NCBI GenBank assembly: GCA_033763795.1
Contig: JANRJV010000040.1
Coordinates: forward strand, 1-64,000
Length of the DNA stretch: 64,000 bases
Source of the DNA: JAEUIV01 sp033763795
Lineage (GTDB): Bacteria > Planctomycetota > Phycisphaerae > Phycisphaerales > UBA1924
Reading direction: 5' to 3'
Shown: positions 1 to 7,602 of the stretch, in pieces
Layout of the letters: each line of letters begins with the position of its first letter
Position numbering within the stretch: the first letter of the stretch is position 1
Made by a program: the position numbers and the translations under genes
Notes under the pieces: generated by a model
What the model was told of the DNA's origin: nothing
Databases searched by the model: none
Seen by the model: the letters and a program-made list of their open reading frames with translations, nothing else

Positions 1-33
1 GGGAACAGCGGAACGGCGCGGGTGCATCCCCAT
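1..33 (-). CDS. 5' end of a gene running off the left edge
   Basis: Only the first eleven codons (MGMHPRRSAVP) lie in the window, so no function can be given. The start is chosen because the minus strand has a strong purine-rich ribosome binding site (GAGGAGAG) seven bases before the ATG at position 33. A second ATG two codons in is also possible. The gene would be transcribed divergently from the sigma-factor gene at 247 and share the intervening 213 bases as promoter region. The frame is open to the window edge, but eleven codons prove little; the ribosome binding site is the main support. Confidence 0.4.
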   Translation of the reverse strand, partial: MGMHPRRSAVP

Positions 34-246
34 CGGTGTCTCTCCTCTCGGCGCGGCGACGGGCGGGTCGTCCGGCGGAAAAGTGTAGCCCCGGGCGGGG
101 GGCTCCCCGGAAAGTGGTAGGCGCAACGATGGCAGGCGGTATTCTGAGTTCCGAGCGGCCACAGGGTTCAGGGAATCTGCCCGGGTACCCAGATTGTCTG
201 AACCTCCCAAACACGACCCGACGTCGAGCGGCTTCACGAAATCGCA

Positions 247-900
247 ATGCACGACCAGCGTCCCGACATCCCTGAGCGAGTGGACAGCTCGCCACGGGCG
301 CAGGGAGCCGGACTGGGGTCCGGTAGCGCCGGCGGTCAACGTCGACCGCTGACGGCGGCAGAGTTCGGCGCGCGATTCGAGGCCGCTTCGAGGGCCCTGT
401 GGTGCATCGCCGTGGGTGTCACGGGCGATCGTGTTCGCGCCGACGATCTGGTGCAGGAAGCCGCGATGATCGCCCTGACAAAGCTGCACGAGTTCGATCC
501 TGAGAGCAGTTTTCTGGCGTGGATGGGCCAGATCGTCCGGTACCTGGCGCTGAACGAGCGGCGCCGGGCGGCGCGCGAGCGCGGGATGAGCCAGGATCAC
601 GCCTTCGAGAAGGCGACCCGCCCGTCGCCCCCCATGCGCAAGACCGGGACGTTCCCGGTGACTTCCGACGGCACGCTGACGCCCGACCAGAAGATGTTCG
701 ACGACACGCTCGCGGCGGCGGTGGCGACGCTGGACGAGACGCCGCGTTCCTGCCTGCTGCTGAAGGTCGTGTCGGGGCTGAGCTACCGCGAGATCTCCCG
801 GGCGCTCAGCATCCCCGAGGGGACCGCGATGAGCCATGTGCATCGCGCACGTCAATCGCTCCGAAAGCATCTCACCGGGAGCCCGCTCGATCCAAGCTGA
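247..900 (+). CDS. ECF-type sigma-70 family RNA polymerase sigma factor
   Basis: A 217-residue sigma factor that would direct RNA polymerase to a small regulon. Region 2 lies at about residues 48-110 (DRVRADDLVQEAAMIAL and the FLAWMGQIVRYLALNERRR helix). Region 4 lies at about 150-210, with the helix-turn-helix core LSYREISRALSIPEGTAMSH. A roughly 35-residue polar segment links them. The first 30 residues are Pro/Gly/Ser-rich and poorly conserved in character, so the true start could lie further in; no clear ribosome binding site precedes position 247. The next gene, 12 bases downstream, encodes a membrane protein built like an anti-sigma factor, so the two probably form a sigma/anti-sigma pair. 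The signal it answers to cannot be read from the sequence. Confidence 0.88.
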   Translation: MHDQRPDIPERVDSSPRAQGAGLGSGSAGGQRRPLTAAEFGARFEAASRALWCIAVGVTGDRVRADDLVQEAAMIALTKLHEFDPESSFLAWMGQIVRYLALNERRRAARERGMSQDHAFEKATRPSPPMRKTGTFPVTSDGTLTPDQKMFDDTLAAAVATLDETPRSCLLLKVVSGLSYREISRALSIPEGTAMSHVHRARQSLRKHLTGSPLDPS

Positions 901-912
901 CACATTTCTCCG

Positions 913-1773
913 ATGACCGATCAACCCCACCAGCCCGACTTCAACCCCGTCGACCTGTACGTCGACGGCGTGATGACCCCCGACTCCCGGGCGCGCTTCG
1001 AGGCGCTCCTGGAGCGGGACGCGGCGCTGCGCGCGGAGGTGGAGGCGGCCCGGGCCGTGGACGCGGGGCTGAGGCGGGCTTTCGCCGCGCCCCGGCTGAC
1101 GGCGCCGGAGATGCCGGCGAGCGAGGCGCCCGCGCCGCTCGCCGCGGGCCGACCCGATGCCGGGCCCGCCGAGGGCCGGCGCCCAAGGACGCTGCGGCTG
1201 ACGGGCAGGGGGATCGGGTATGCCGCGGCGGCGCTGCTGGGATTGTCGTCCCTTGCCGGGCTGTACATCTACAACCGGCAGTTCAATTTCCCGCAGGGCG
1301 GGTCGACGACCGTAGCGCGGATCACTCCGGCCGAGCTGTACGGCCGGCTGGTCGACAAGGGGTTCAAGCCCGAGTTCGTGTGCAAGGACGACGCGGAGTT
1401 CGCCGCCGCGACGCGGGACCGGCTGGGCCAGCCCCTGCTGCTGGCGCAGTCTGCGGATGTGAAGGTGCTGGGATGGGCGTACGCGGGGAGCTACCGGGAT
1501 CTGACGGTGAGCTTCAACACGCTGATCCTGATGACCGAGGTGAAGGGCAAGCCGGTGATCGTGCTGATGGATCACGTGCGGAACGACCGTGTGCTGCCGC
1601 TGCCCGAGCCGGAGTCCGGTCTGTCGATGCACCGGCGGAACGTGGGCGACATGATGCTGGTCGAGATCAATCCCTTCGGGCGGGCGAAGGTTCTGCCGCT
1701 GGCGTACAACCCGGATGTGGAGGGCCCGCCGCCGGTGCCTACGAAGAAGAAGCACGGGGATCAGTCGAAGTGA
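913..1773 (+). CDS. Membrane-anchored anti-sigma factor-like protein
   Basis: A 286-residue protein with a cytoplasmic N-terminal helical part (about 1-60, starting FNPVDLYVDGVMTPDSRARFE, the usual look of anti-sigma N-termini), a Pro/Ala-rich linker, one transmembrane helix at about 103-123 (GIGYAAAALLGLSSLAGLYIY) and a roughly 160-residue periplasmic domain. The His-x3-Cys-x2-Cys zinc signature of ZAS anti-sigma factors is absent. It begins 12 bases after the sigma gene, so co-transcription is very likely, and it probably holds that sigma factor inactive at the membrane. The periplasmic part matches no sensor domain I recognise. Its last 35 bases overlap the end of a gene on the other strand (1739-1936). 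Confidence 0.75.
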   Translation: MTDQPHQPDFNPVDLYVDGVMTPDSRARFEALLERDAALRAEVEAARAVDAGLRRAFAAPRLTAPEMPASEAPAPLAAGRPDAGPAEGRRPRTLRLTGRGIGYAAAALLGLSSLAGLYIYNRQFNFPQGGSTTVARITPAELYGRLVDKGFKPEFVCKDDAEFAAATRDRLGQPLLLAQSADVKVLGWAYAGSYRDLTVSFNTLILMTEVKGKPVIVLMDHVRNDRVLPLPEPESGLSMHRRNVGDMMLVEINPFGRAKVLPLAYNPDVEGPPPVPTKKKHGDQSK

Positions 1774-1936
1774 TGCGGGGCGTGACGCGCCACGTGCCGT
1801 CGTCGTTGTGACGGAGAGTGATCTCGTCCGCGCCCTCGGCGATGTAGGACTCCACGACGCGGATGAGCCTTCCGGGGGGGACGCGGTCGAGCGGCGGCTC
1901 GTGTGGGCCCTGGTGTTCGTCGCGCGAGCGGCTCAC
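1739..1936 (-). CDS. Small hypothetical protein, 65 residues
   Basis: An unrecognised small protein with a central segment (LIRVVESYIAEGADEITLRHNDDGTWRVTP) that looks like a compact helix-strand fold. The ends are polar and probably disordered. Its ATG overlaps the stop codon of the upstream lipoprotein gene in an ATGA arrangement, which is the main reason to accept it as the last gene of a three-gene minus-strand cluster (3340 to 1739). The 3' end overlaps the anti-sigma gene on the opposite strand by 35 bases. Function unknown; small soluble cytoplasmic protein likely. Confidence 0.5.
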   Translation of the reverse strand: MSRSRDEHQGPHEPPLDRVPPGRLIRVVESYIAEGADEITLRHNDDGTWRVTPRITSTDPRASSS

Positions 1937-2958
1937 TGGCTCACCTCCGCGTCGGCGGACGGGATGTTGAGGTCGGCGACGGCGCGGGCCCGCTCCGGCT
2001 CGCTGGCGGAGTAGAGCCAGGTGGTCACGGAGGATTTCCAGCCGGCGCCGCGGAGCCAGCCGGAGAGTCGCTCTGCGCGGCGGGCGCGCTCGTCGTCGGG
2101 GAGCGCGGGATTATCGAGCCAGTTCTCCATGGCGCGGAGATGGGCGCCCTCTTCGGCGAAGCCGGCGGCGGCGCGGGGATGGTCGAGGTCCATGCGGCGG
2201 AGCATGGCGGCCCGGACGTCGCGCTCGATGGCGAGGGCGGTGGCGGCGCGACCGGTGGCGAAGTACTGCATGTGATCGACGGCGGTGGCGCCGGGCAGTC
2301 CGCTGGAGACGCCCTCGTCGACAGTGGCGAGCAGGGACGGTGCTTTAACGACGTGGGCCTCGGAGCCGTCGGGGCGCTGGACGCGGCGGTAGGTGACGGG
2401 CGCGAGGGCGAAATCGCGGCGTCCGAAGCCGACGCGCAGGCCCGAGGGTGCGGGGGCGGCGGGCGTGGCCCAGGAGAGGCGCACGCCCAGCGTGGTGTCG
2501 CTGCCGAAGACCACGGGGCGGACCTCGCCCGGGCGGGCGAGGGTCTGGCCGCCGCCGGCGACGGGCTCGGCGGAGAGTTCGAGGGCGCTATCGAAGCGCT
2601 GGGGGTCGATGTTCTGCGGCGTGTCGTTGCGGTAGAGCTCGCTCATGGCGAGTGCGGCATCTCCTGCGGCGAAGGTCGAGCCGGCGGAGGGGGCGATCAT
2701 GCCGCGCTGATCGAAGCGGAAGCTGGCGAGGACGGGCGGGGTCTTGCCTTCTTCGAAGGTGGGTGCGGCGACGGCTTCGAGGCGGGAGAGGCCCAGGTTC
2801 AGAGTGGGCGGGTCGATGGCGGCTTCGATGCCGACGTGCGAAGCGCTGGTGAAGGCGAGGCCGCTGGTGCCCACGCCGCAGCCGGCGGGCGCGGCGAGGG
2901 CGAGGAGGATCATCAGGCCGAGTCGTTCAGGGCGGTGTGTTTGGATGGTGCGCTGCAT
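1933..2958 (-). CDS. Putative lipoprotein, 341 residues
   Basis: No family recognised with certainty. The ATG at 2958 is chosen because it puts a lipoprotein signal at the N-terminus (LGLMILLALAAPAGC, lipobox Cys near residue 27); the longer frame to 3063 adds only a polar, non-conserved stretch. After the Cys comes a mixed alpha/beta region that includes GLRVGFGRRDFALAPVTYRR near the middle, a pattern of outer-envelope proteins that bind or report on partners. A helical C-terminal third follows, with Ala/Arg/Glu-rich segments. It probably sits on a membrane facing the periplasm. It follows another small lipoprotein gene with a 32-base overlap and precedes a 65-residue protein with an ATGA overlap, so the three are probably co-expressed. 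Confidence 0.65.
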   Translation of the reverse strand: MQRTIQTHRPERLGLMILLALAAPAGCGVGTSGLAFTSASHVGIEAAIDPPTLNLGLSRLEAVAAPTFEEGKTPPVLASFRFDQRGMIAPSAGSTFAAGDAALAMSELYRNDTPQNIDPQRFDSALELSAEPVAGGGQTLARPGEVRPVVFGSDTTLGVRLSWATPAAPAPSGLRVGFGRRDFALAPVTYRRVQRPDGSEAHVVKAPSLLATVDEGVSSGLPGATAVDHMQYFATGRAATALAIERDVRAAMLRRMDLDHPRAAAGFAEEGAHLRAMENWLDNPALPDDERARRAERLSGWLRGAGWKSSVTTWLYSASEPERARAVADLNIPSADAEVSQ

Positions 2959-3340
2959 TTGGGGGCTCCGGTTCTCCTCCCGGTGCGCCCGAGGTGTCTT
3001 CTGGTGCAAGCGTGATGAGGGCGTGGGGCGCCCGCAGTTCGAGTCGTCGGCGCTCGATGGCACCGATGGTCAGCGAGGCTTCGGCTTCGTCCAGCGCCAG
3101 GATGAGGCCCAGGGCTCTGAGCGTGTGGAAGGTGGCAGGCGGGTCGGCGGGCCCGGAAGGCGCGGGCGGAGGTGGCTCGGTCAGGTGCATGAATCCCAGG
3201 AGGTGCCGGGCGCCGGTGGCGCGGTCGCGCCAGGTGATGGCGCAGCCCGCGGCGGCACAAAGACAGGCGAGGAGCAGAAGGCGGGCAACCGCGGCGCGGG
3301 GAGGGATGTAGAAGCGGACTGGCCGTGTCGAAGGGCACAC
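2927..3340 (-). CDS. Small lipoprotein, 137 residues
   Basis: Starts with GTG at 3340. The N-terminus is a lipoprotein signal: Arg-containing start, hydrophobic core AVARLLLLACLCAAAGC and a lipobox Cys near residue 33. The mature part has an Ala/Pro-rich loop and a predicted helix (FHTLRALGLILALDEAEASL), then a Pro-rich tail. Function unknown. It is the first gene of the minus-strand cluster and is divergent from the S46 peptidase gene at 3463. Its 3' end overlaps the next lipoprotein gene by 32 bases in another frame, and the signal peptides in both frames argue that both are real. Confidence 0.6.
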   Translation of the reverse strand: MCPSTRPVRFYIPPRAAVARLLLLACLCAAAGCAITWRDRATGARHLLGFMHLTEPPPPAPSGPADPPATFHTLRALGLILALDEAEASLTIGAIERRRLELRAPHALITLAPEDTSGAPGGEPEPPNAAHHPNTPP

Positions 3341-3449
3341 GCCGATTCTGCCCCTCGGCGACGGTCGGGCAAGCCGCGGCGTCGCGGAAGGCCGGAGATA
3401 GGGAGCGACGGGCGCGGATGTGCGCGCGCGGCGTGTACACGGAATCGGC

Positions 3450-3455
3450 TAGGCT
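3450..3455 (+). promoter_or_regulatory. -10-like hexamer of a possibly leaderless promoter
   Basis: TAGGCT lies seven bases before the ATG of the S46 peptidase gene, and there is no Shine-Dalgarno. Transcription would then start at or next to the ATG. No good -35 hexamer is visible. Confidence 0.3.
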
Positions 3456-3462
3456 TTGTCCC

Positions 3463-5553
3463 ATGAAGATCACTCACCCCAGGACCCTGCGGACGCTTAT
3501 GGCATCACTCATGCTCGCTGCCTTTGCCGGCGCCGGTTCGCCCGCGCACGCGGACGAGGGCATGTGGCTTCTGACGAAGCCCCCGGTCGACATCCTGTCC
3601 AGCCGATTCGGCTTCACCCCCTCCAGCGACTGGCTGGAGCACATGCAGAAGAGCGCGGTGCGCTTCAACACGGGCGGGTCGGGGTCGCTCGTGTCGGCGG
3701 ACGGGCTGGTGATGACGAATCATCACGTGGGCTCGGACATGATCGCGAAGCTGAGCTCGCCCGGGAACGATCTGCTGACCAAGGGGTTCCACGCGCGGAC
3801 GCGCGGCGAGGAGCTGCGGTGCCCGGATCTGGAGATCAACATCCTTTGGCAGGTTGAGGACGTGACGCAGCGCGTGAAGGACGCCGGGGCGAACATGACG
3901 CCCGCCGAGGCGAACACCGCGCGGCGGAAGATGATGGCGACGATCGAGCAGGAAGCCAAGGAGAAGACGGGCGGGCTCGACTGCCAGGTCGTGACGCTGT
4001 ACGCGGGCGGGCAGTATCACCTGTACTGCTACAAGCGGTACACGGACGTGCGGCTGGTCTTCGCGCCCGAGCAGCAGATCGCGTTCTTCGGCGGCGACAC
4101 GGACAATTTCGAGTTCCCGCGGTTCAACCTGGACGTCTGTTTTTTTCGCATTTATGAGGACAACGGGCAGCCGCTGAAACCTCAGCACTTCCTGAAGTGG
4201 TCGGACGGTGCGAAAGAGGGCGACCTGGCGCTGGTGTTCGGGCATCCGGGTCGGACGAGCCGTCAGTTCACGACGGATCACCTGCGGTTCGTGCGTGACG
4301 TGGGCCTGCCGCAGCGCCTGATGGGGCTCACTCTGCGGGAGATCCAGCTTCAGACATTCATGGGCCGGAGCGAGGAGTTCGAGCGGATCGCCAAGGACGA
4401 GAACTTCGGCGTGGCGAACTCGCGCAAGGCGCTGACGGGGCAGATCGGCGGTCTGCAGGACCCGGAGCTGATGGCCCGCAAGGCGGGCGAGGAGAAGAAG
4501 CTCAAGGAGTTCGCCAAGGACAAGATGAGCGGCGGGAAGGACCCGTGGGCTTCGATCGCCGCGGCGCAGGAGATTCACCGGTCGATCGCCGTGCGCCGGA
4601 GCGCGATCGGGGCCGCGCTGGCGGGCGAGCTGTCGGGGCCCGCCCTGACGCTGGTCCGGCTGGCGGAGGAGCTGCCCAAGCCCAGCACGGAGCGGCTGCG
4701 CGAGTACCGCGATACGGCTCTTCCGACGGTGTACCTGGGGCTCTACAGCGAGGCGCCGATCTACGAGGCGCTCGAGATCGACCGCATGGCGGCGGGCCTG
4801 CAGTACATGGCGATGATGCTGGGCGGCGATGATCCGCTGGTGCAGGTGGCGCTGGCGGGCAAGTCGCCGCGCGACCGTGCGGCCGAGCTGGTGTCGGGGA
4901 CGAAGCTCAAGAGCGTCGAGGAGCGGAAGCGGCTCGCCGAGGGCGGGAAGGACGCCGTCGCCTCGAGCACGGACCCGATGATCGCGTTCGCGAAGTCGCT
5001 GGACGCCGAGTCGCGCCGGCTGCGGAAGATCTTCGAGGACGAGGTCGAGGCCAAGGAGCGCGAGGGCTACGCGCAGATCGCCGACTGGAAGTTCCAGTCG
5101 CTGGGCGACAGCGTGTATCCGGACGCGACGTTCACGCTGCGGATGAGCTTCGGGCCCATCACGGGCTGGGAGGAGTCCGGGCAGAAGGTGCCGGCGTTCA
5201 CGACGTTCGCGGGGCTGTACGAGCGTGCGCAGGAGCGGAACTTCCGTCCGCCGTTCGATCTGCCGCAGCGCTGGGCCGAGGCGAAGTCGAAGCTCGATCT
5301 TTCGGTGCCGTTCAACTTCGTGTGCACGGCGGACATCATCGGCGGTAACTCGGGCTCGCCCGTGGTGAACACCGAGGGCGAGGTGATCGGGCTGATCTTC
5401 GACGGGAACATCCACAGCCTGGTCGGGAACTTCGTGTTCGACGAGCGCGTGAACCGGGCGGTGGCGGTGGATTCGCGCGGGATCATCGAGGGCCTGCGGA
5501 AGGTGTACGCGGCGGATGAGCTGGTGAGCGAGATCCTGGGCGGGGCGCGCTGA
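3463..5553 (+). CDS. S46 family dipeptidyl-peptidase (DPP7-like)
   Basis: A 696-residue secreted serine exopeptidase that removes dipeptides from peptide N-termini. The N-terminus is a signal peptide (LMASLMLAAFAGAGSPAHA), followed by the family start DEGMWLL. The His of the trypsin-like triad is in TNHHVGS (87-88), the Asp in GGDTDNF (about 210-216) and the Ser in GGNSGSPV (Ser630). In S46 enzymes the residue 18 positions after this Ser sets specificity. Here it is Gly648 in IFDGNIHS, as in DPP7 (hydrophobic P1), not the Arg of DPP11 (acidic P1). The ATG at 3463 is chosen because it starts the signal peptide; the frame is open upstream but that part is not signal-like. The length fits the family. 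It probably acts in the periplasm in peptide feeding. Confidence 0.93.
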   Translation: MKITHPRTLRTLMASLMLAAFAGAGSPAHADEGMWLLTKPPVDILSSRFGFTPSSDWLEHMQKSAVRFNTGGSGSLVSADGLVMTNHHVGSDMIAKLSSPGNDLLTKGFHARTRGEELRCPDLEINILWQVEDVTQRVKDAGANMTPAEANTARRKMMATIEQEAKEKTGGLDCQVVTLYAGGQYHLYCYKRYTDVRLVFAPEQQIAFFGGDTDNFEFPRFNLDVCFFRIYEDNGQPLKPQHFLKWSDGAKEGDLALVFGHPGRTSRQFTTDHLRFVRDVGLPQRLMGLTLREIQLQTFMGRSEEFERIAKDENFGVANSRKALTGQIGGLQDPELMARKAGEEKKLKEFAKDKMSGGKDPWASIAAAQEIHRSIAVRRSAIGAALAGELSGPALTLVRLAEELPKPSTERLREYRDTALPTVYLGLYSEAPIYEALEIDRMAAGLQYMAMMLGGDDPLVQVALAGKSPRDRAAELVSGTKLKSVEERKRLAEGGKDAVASSTDPMIAFAKSLDAESRRLRKIFEDEVEAKEREGYAQIADWKFQSLGDSVYPDATFTLRMSFGPITGWEESGQKVPAFTTFAGLYERAQERNFRPPFDLPQRWAEAKSKLDLSVPFNFVCTADIIGGNSGSPVVNTEGEVIGLIFDGNIHSLVGNFVFDERVNRAVAVDSRGIIEGLRKVYAADELVSEILGGAR

Positions 5554-5571
5554 GTCGCTCGGGGCGGCGGT

Positions 5572-7050
5572 TCAGCCCGCCTCAGCGATGACGGGCCTCT
5601 CGGCGGGCTCGGGCTCGATGAACCAGCGGTTGCGGCCGGCGGCCTTGGCGGTGTAGAGCATGCGGTCGGCCGCGGCGATGAACTCCATCGCGCTGCGGCC
5701 CGGGCGATCGCCCCTGGTGACGGCGCCGCCGATGCTGACGGTGACGCGGAGCGACTGGCCGCGCCATTCGACGATGGTTTCCTCGACGGCGCGGCGGACG
5801 CGTTCGGCGAGTGAGCGTGCGCCGTCGTGGCCGCAGTGCGGCGCGATGATGGCGAACTCTTCCCCGCCGTAGCGGGCGACGAGGTCTATGCGGCGGGCGG
5901 CGTGGGCCATCGCCTGGGCGGCGGTGCGGAGCATCTGGTCGCCGGCGAGGTGGCCGAAACGGTCGTTGAAGGGCTTGAAGCCGTCGAGGTCGCACAGGAG
6001 CAACGCCATGGGCTTGCCCGCGCGGTGGGCGCGCTCGAACTCTTCCTCGAGACGCTCGTCGAAGGCGAGGCGGTTCTTGACGCCCGTGAGCGCATCGGTC
6101 GTCACGCGGCGGAGGAGCTCTTCCTGGCGGGTCTTGAGCAGACGATTCTCGAGCTGGGTGGCCAGGGAGAGGTCCGTGAGATTCTGGCGGGCGCGGCTGA
6201 GCGTGTCGCGGTGGAGGTCGGGGGTGCAGTCCTCCTCGTGGAGGCGCGTCCAGAGGGCGTCGAACTCCGCGCGGGCTCTTGAGAAGACGGCGCCCCACCC
6301 TTCGGAGGCGTTCGCCGGGAACTCGACCGGTGGGTCCGGTATGGAGAGGTCGCGCCCCAGCATGGACGGGAGGGCGGACTCGGCGGAGGAGACGAAGGAG
6401 GCGAGGCCGTTGCCCTCGACGTTCGCGCCGCCGGCGGCGGCGAGTGCGGCCCAGAGGCGCCGGGGCGCCTTCCATGCGCGGAGCAGGGCGCCGCTGAGTT
6501 TGAGGACCGGGGCGTTGAGGATGCCGCGTTCGCCGCGACGCCGTTCGTCACAGGGCAGCGCGTCGAGGGAGGCGAGCTTGCGGGCGGCGTCGGGATCGAC
6601 GCGCCAGAGCGCGACGCGGGCGCACTCGGCGAGGGCGCCGGCGGCGTAGGCCTCGGTGGCGCGGCGGGGCTCGGTTGCCTGCGCGATCCGCCGGGCGAGC
6701 ACGGCGCGGGCGACGGCGCGGCGCCAGACGCCCGCGAGCGGCGGGGCCTGGCCGGGCTCGGCGTGCTCATCCGCGACGAGCAGCGCGGAGAGCGCGACGA
6801 CGCGGGCGGCGCGGGGACCGATGCGCATGACGGCTTCGCGCGTGGTCGCGGCGCCGACCGAGCGCTCGGCCTTGCGGGCGGCGTCAAAGCGGAGAAGGGC
6901 GCAGGCGATGGCCGGGTCGAGCGCGGTCCAGTCGCAGAATTCGAGGATGGCGGCCTCGTCGGAGTCGGCGCAGGTCACAGCCTTGCGAGCCACCGGCGGG
7001 AAGCTCGGGAGGGCCGCGGCGCTGGACAGCCGCTCGACAAATGCCTCCAC
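5572..7050 (-). CDS. HDOD-GGDEF protein, probable diguanylate cyclase
   Basis: A 492-residue protein. Residues about 10-200 have the layout of an HDOD domain (LPSFPPVARKA start, ALDPAIACALLRFDAA, then VMRIGPRAARVVALSALL). A middle region of about 100 residues leads to a C-terminal GGDEF domain. The active-site loop reads RYGGEEF, the DALTGVKNRLAF start motif is present, and an RRID sequence five residues before GGEEF is an intact RxxD product-inhibition site. It should make cyclic di-GMP from GTP in the cytoplasm. The GTG at 7050 is preferred over GTG at 7101 because a strong GGAGGAGG (7066-7059) sits eight bases before it. It lies directly downstream of a small MshEN-like gene (7465-7070). 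A T2SS/PilB-type ATPase, another MshEN carrier, is elsewhere in the window. Confidence 0.85.
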   Translation of the reverse strand: MEAFVERLSSAAALPSFPPVARKAVTCADSDEAAILEFCDWTALDPAIACALLRFDAARKAERSVGAATTREAVMRIGPRAARVVALSALLVADEHAEPGQAPPLAGVWRRAVARAVLARRIAQATEPRRATEAYAAGALAECARVALWRVDPDAARKLASLDALPCDERRRGERGILNAPVLKLSGALLRAWKAPRRLWAALAAAGGANVEGNGLASFVSSAESALPSMLGRDLSIPDPPVEFPANASEGWGAVFSRARAEFDALWTRLHEEDCTPDLHRDTLSRARQNLTDLSLATQLENRLLKTRQEELLRRVTTDALTGVKNRLAFDERLEEEFERAHRAGKPMALLLCDLDGFKPFNDRFGHLAGDQMLRTAAQAMAHAARRIDLVARYGGEEFAIIAPHCGHDGARSLAERVRRAVEETIVEWRGQSLRVTVSIGGAVTRGDRPGRSAMEFIAAADRMLYTAKAAGRNRWFIEPEPAERPVIAEAG

Positions 7051-7069
7051 CGGATGAACCTCCTCCAAC

Positions 7070-7465
7070 TCAGGCGGCCGCACGCCGCCCCATGCCACCA
7101 CACTCTGAACGATCCAAAATAAACCGGGCCAGTGCGCCCAGAACCTCGCGCGAATCCGCCACTCCCGAAAGTTGGACGACCTCGACGATGCGCAGCCGGA
7201 CGCGCTGTTGCTGCACGTCGAGGAGCCGCCTCAGGACGGGTTCCGTTAGCATCCCGAGGCGTACGGCGGCCTCGCCGAACATGCCGCCGTGGGTCTGCTG
7301 GTAGAGCAGAATTTCATCGATCTGGCGCCCGAGGATCAGGCCGTGCTCGACAGCGATGATCCCGACGGGGTCGCGCTGGCGGAGCGACCAGGCGGCGATG
7401 CGGTCCGCGTCGGCCGGGGCGAGGATGCCCTGCTCGGTCAGGTATTTGAGGAATGAGTCGGCCAT
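7070..7465 (-). CDS. Small MshEN-like protein, 131 residues
   Basis: The frame extends upstream, but the ATG at 7465 has an AGGGA ribosome binding site five bases before it and starts the conserved-looking part (MADSFLKYLTEQGIL). The protein has two successive motifs of the type seen in MshEN domains: VGIIAVEHGLILGRQIDEIL at about 33-52 and FGEAAVRLGMLTEPVLRRLL at about 62-81, each ending in QQ. In MshE-type ATPases this motif pair (RLGxxLVxxGxLxxxxLxxxLxxQ) binds cyclic di-GMP; I infer similar binding here, but the match is by eye. The gene ends 20 bases before the start of the HDOD-GGDEF gene, so the pair is probably one transcript. It carries no ATPase or other output domain. Confidence 0.6.
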   Translation of the reverse strand: MADSFLKYLTEQGILAPADADRIAAWSLRQRDPVGIIAVEHGLILGRQIDEILLYQQTHGGMFGEAAVRLGMLTEPVLRRLLDVQQQRVRLRIVEVVQLSGVADSREVLGALARFILDRSECGGMGRRAAA

Positions 7466-7590
7466 GTGTTCCCTGGGGTGGCGGCGGCGTGAGGTTCGCC
7501 ACTGATATCGCCTATCGACCGGGCGAGGTCGGGGCGTCGTTCGTGCCGCGACGATAACCGCGCACGGACCGTGCGACGTCGCGCCAGATG

Positions 7591-7596
7591 TACAGT
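7591..7596 (+). promoter_or_regulatory. -10-like hexamer of a possibly leaderless promoter
   Basis: TACAGT lies six bases before the ATG at 7603 and no Shine-Dalgarno is present. A competing ATG at 7588 overlaps this element, which is why 7603 is the preferred start if the element is real. Confidence 0.3.
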
Positions 7597-7602
7597 TCGC
7601 GC

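Noticed and set aside
5554..5600. Terminator after the S46 peptidase gene
   Set aside because: A weak GGCGG/CCGCC repeat only, with no T-tract.
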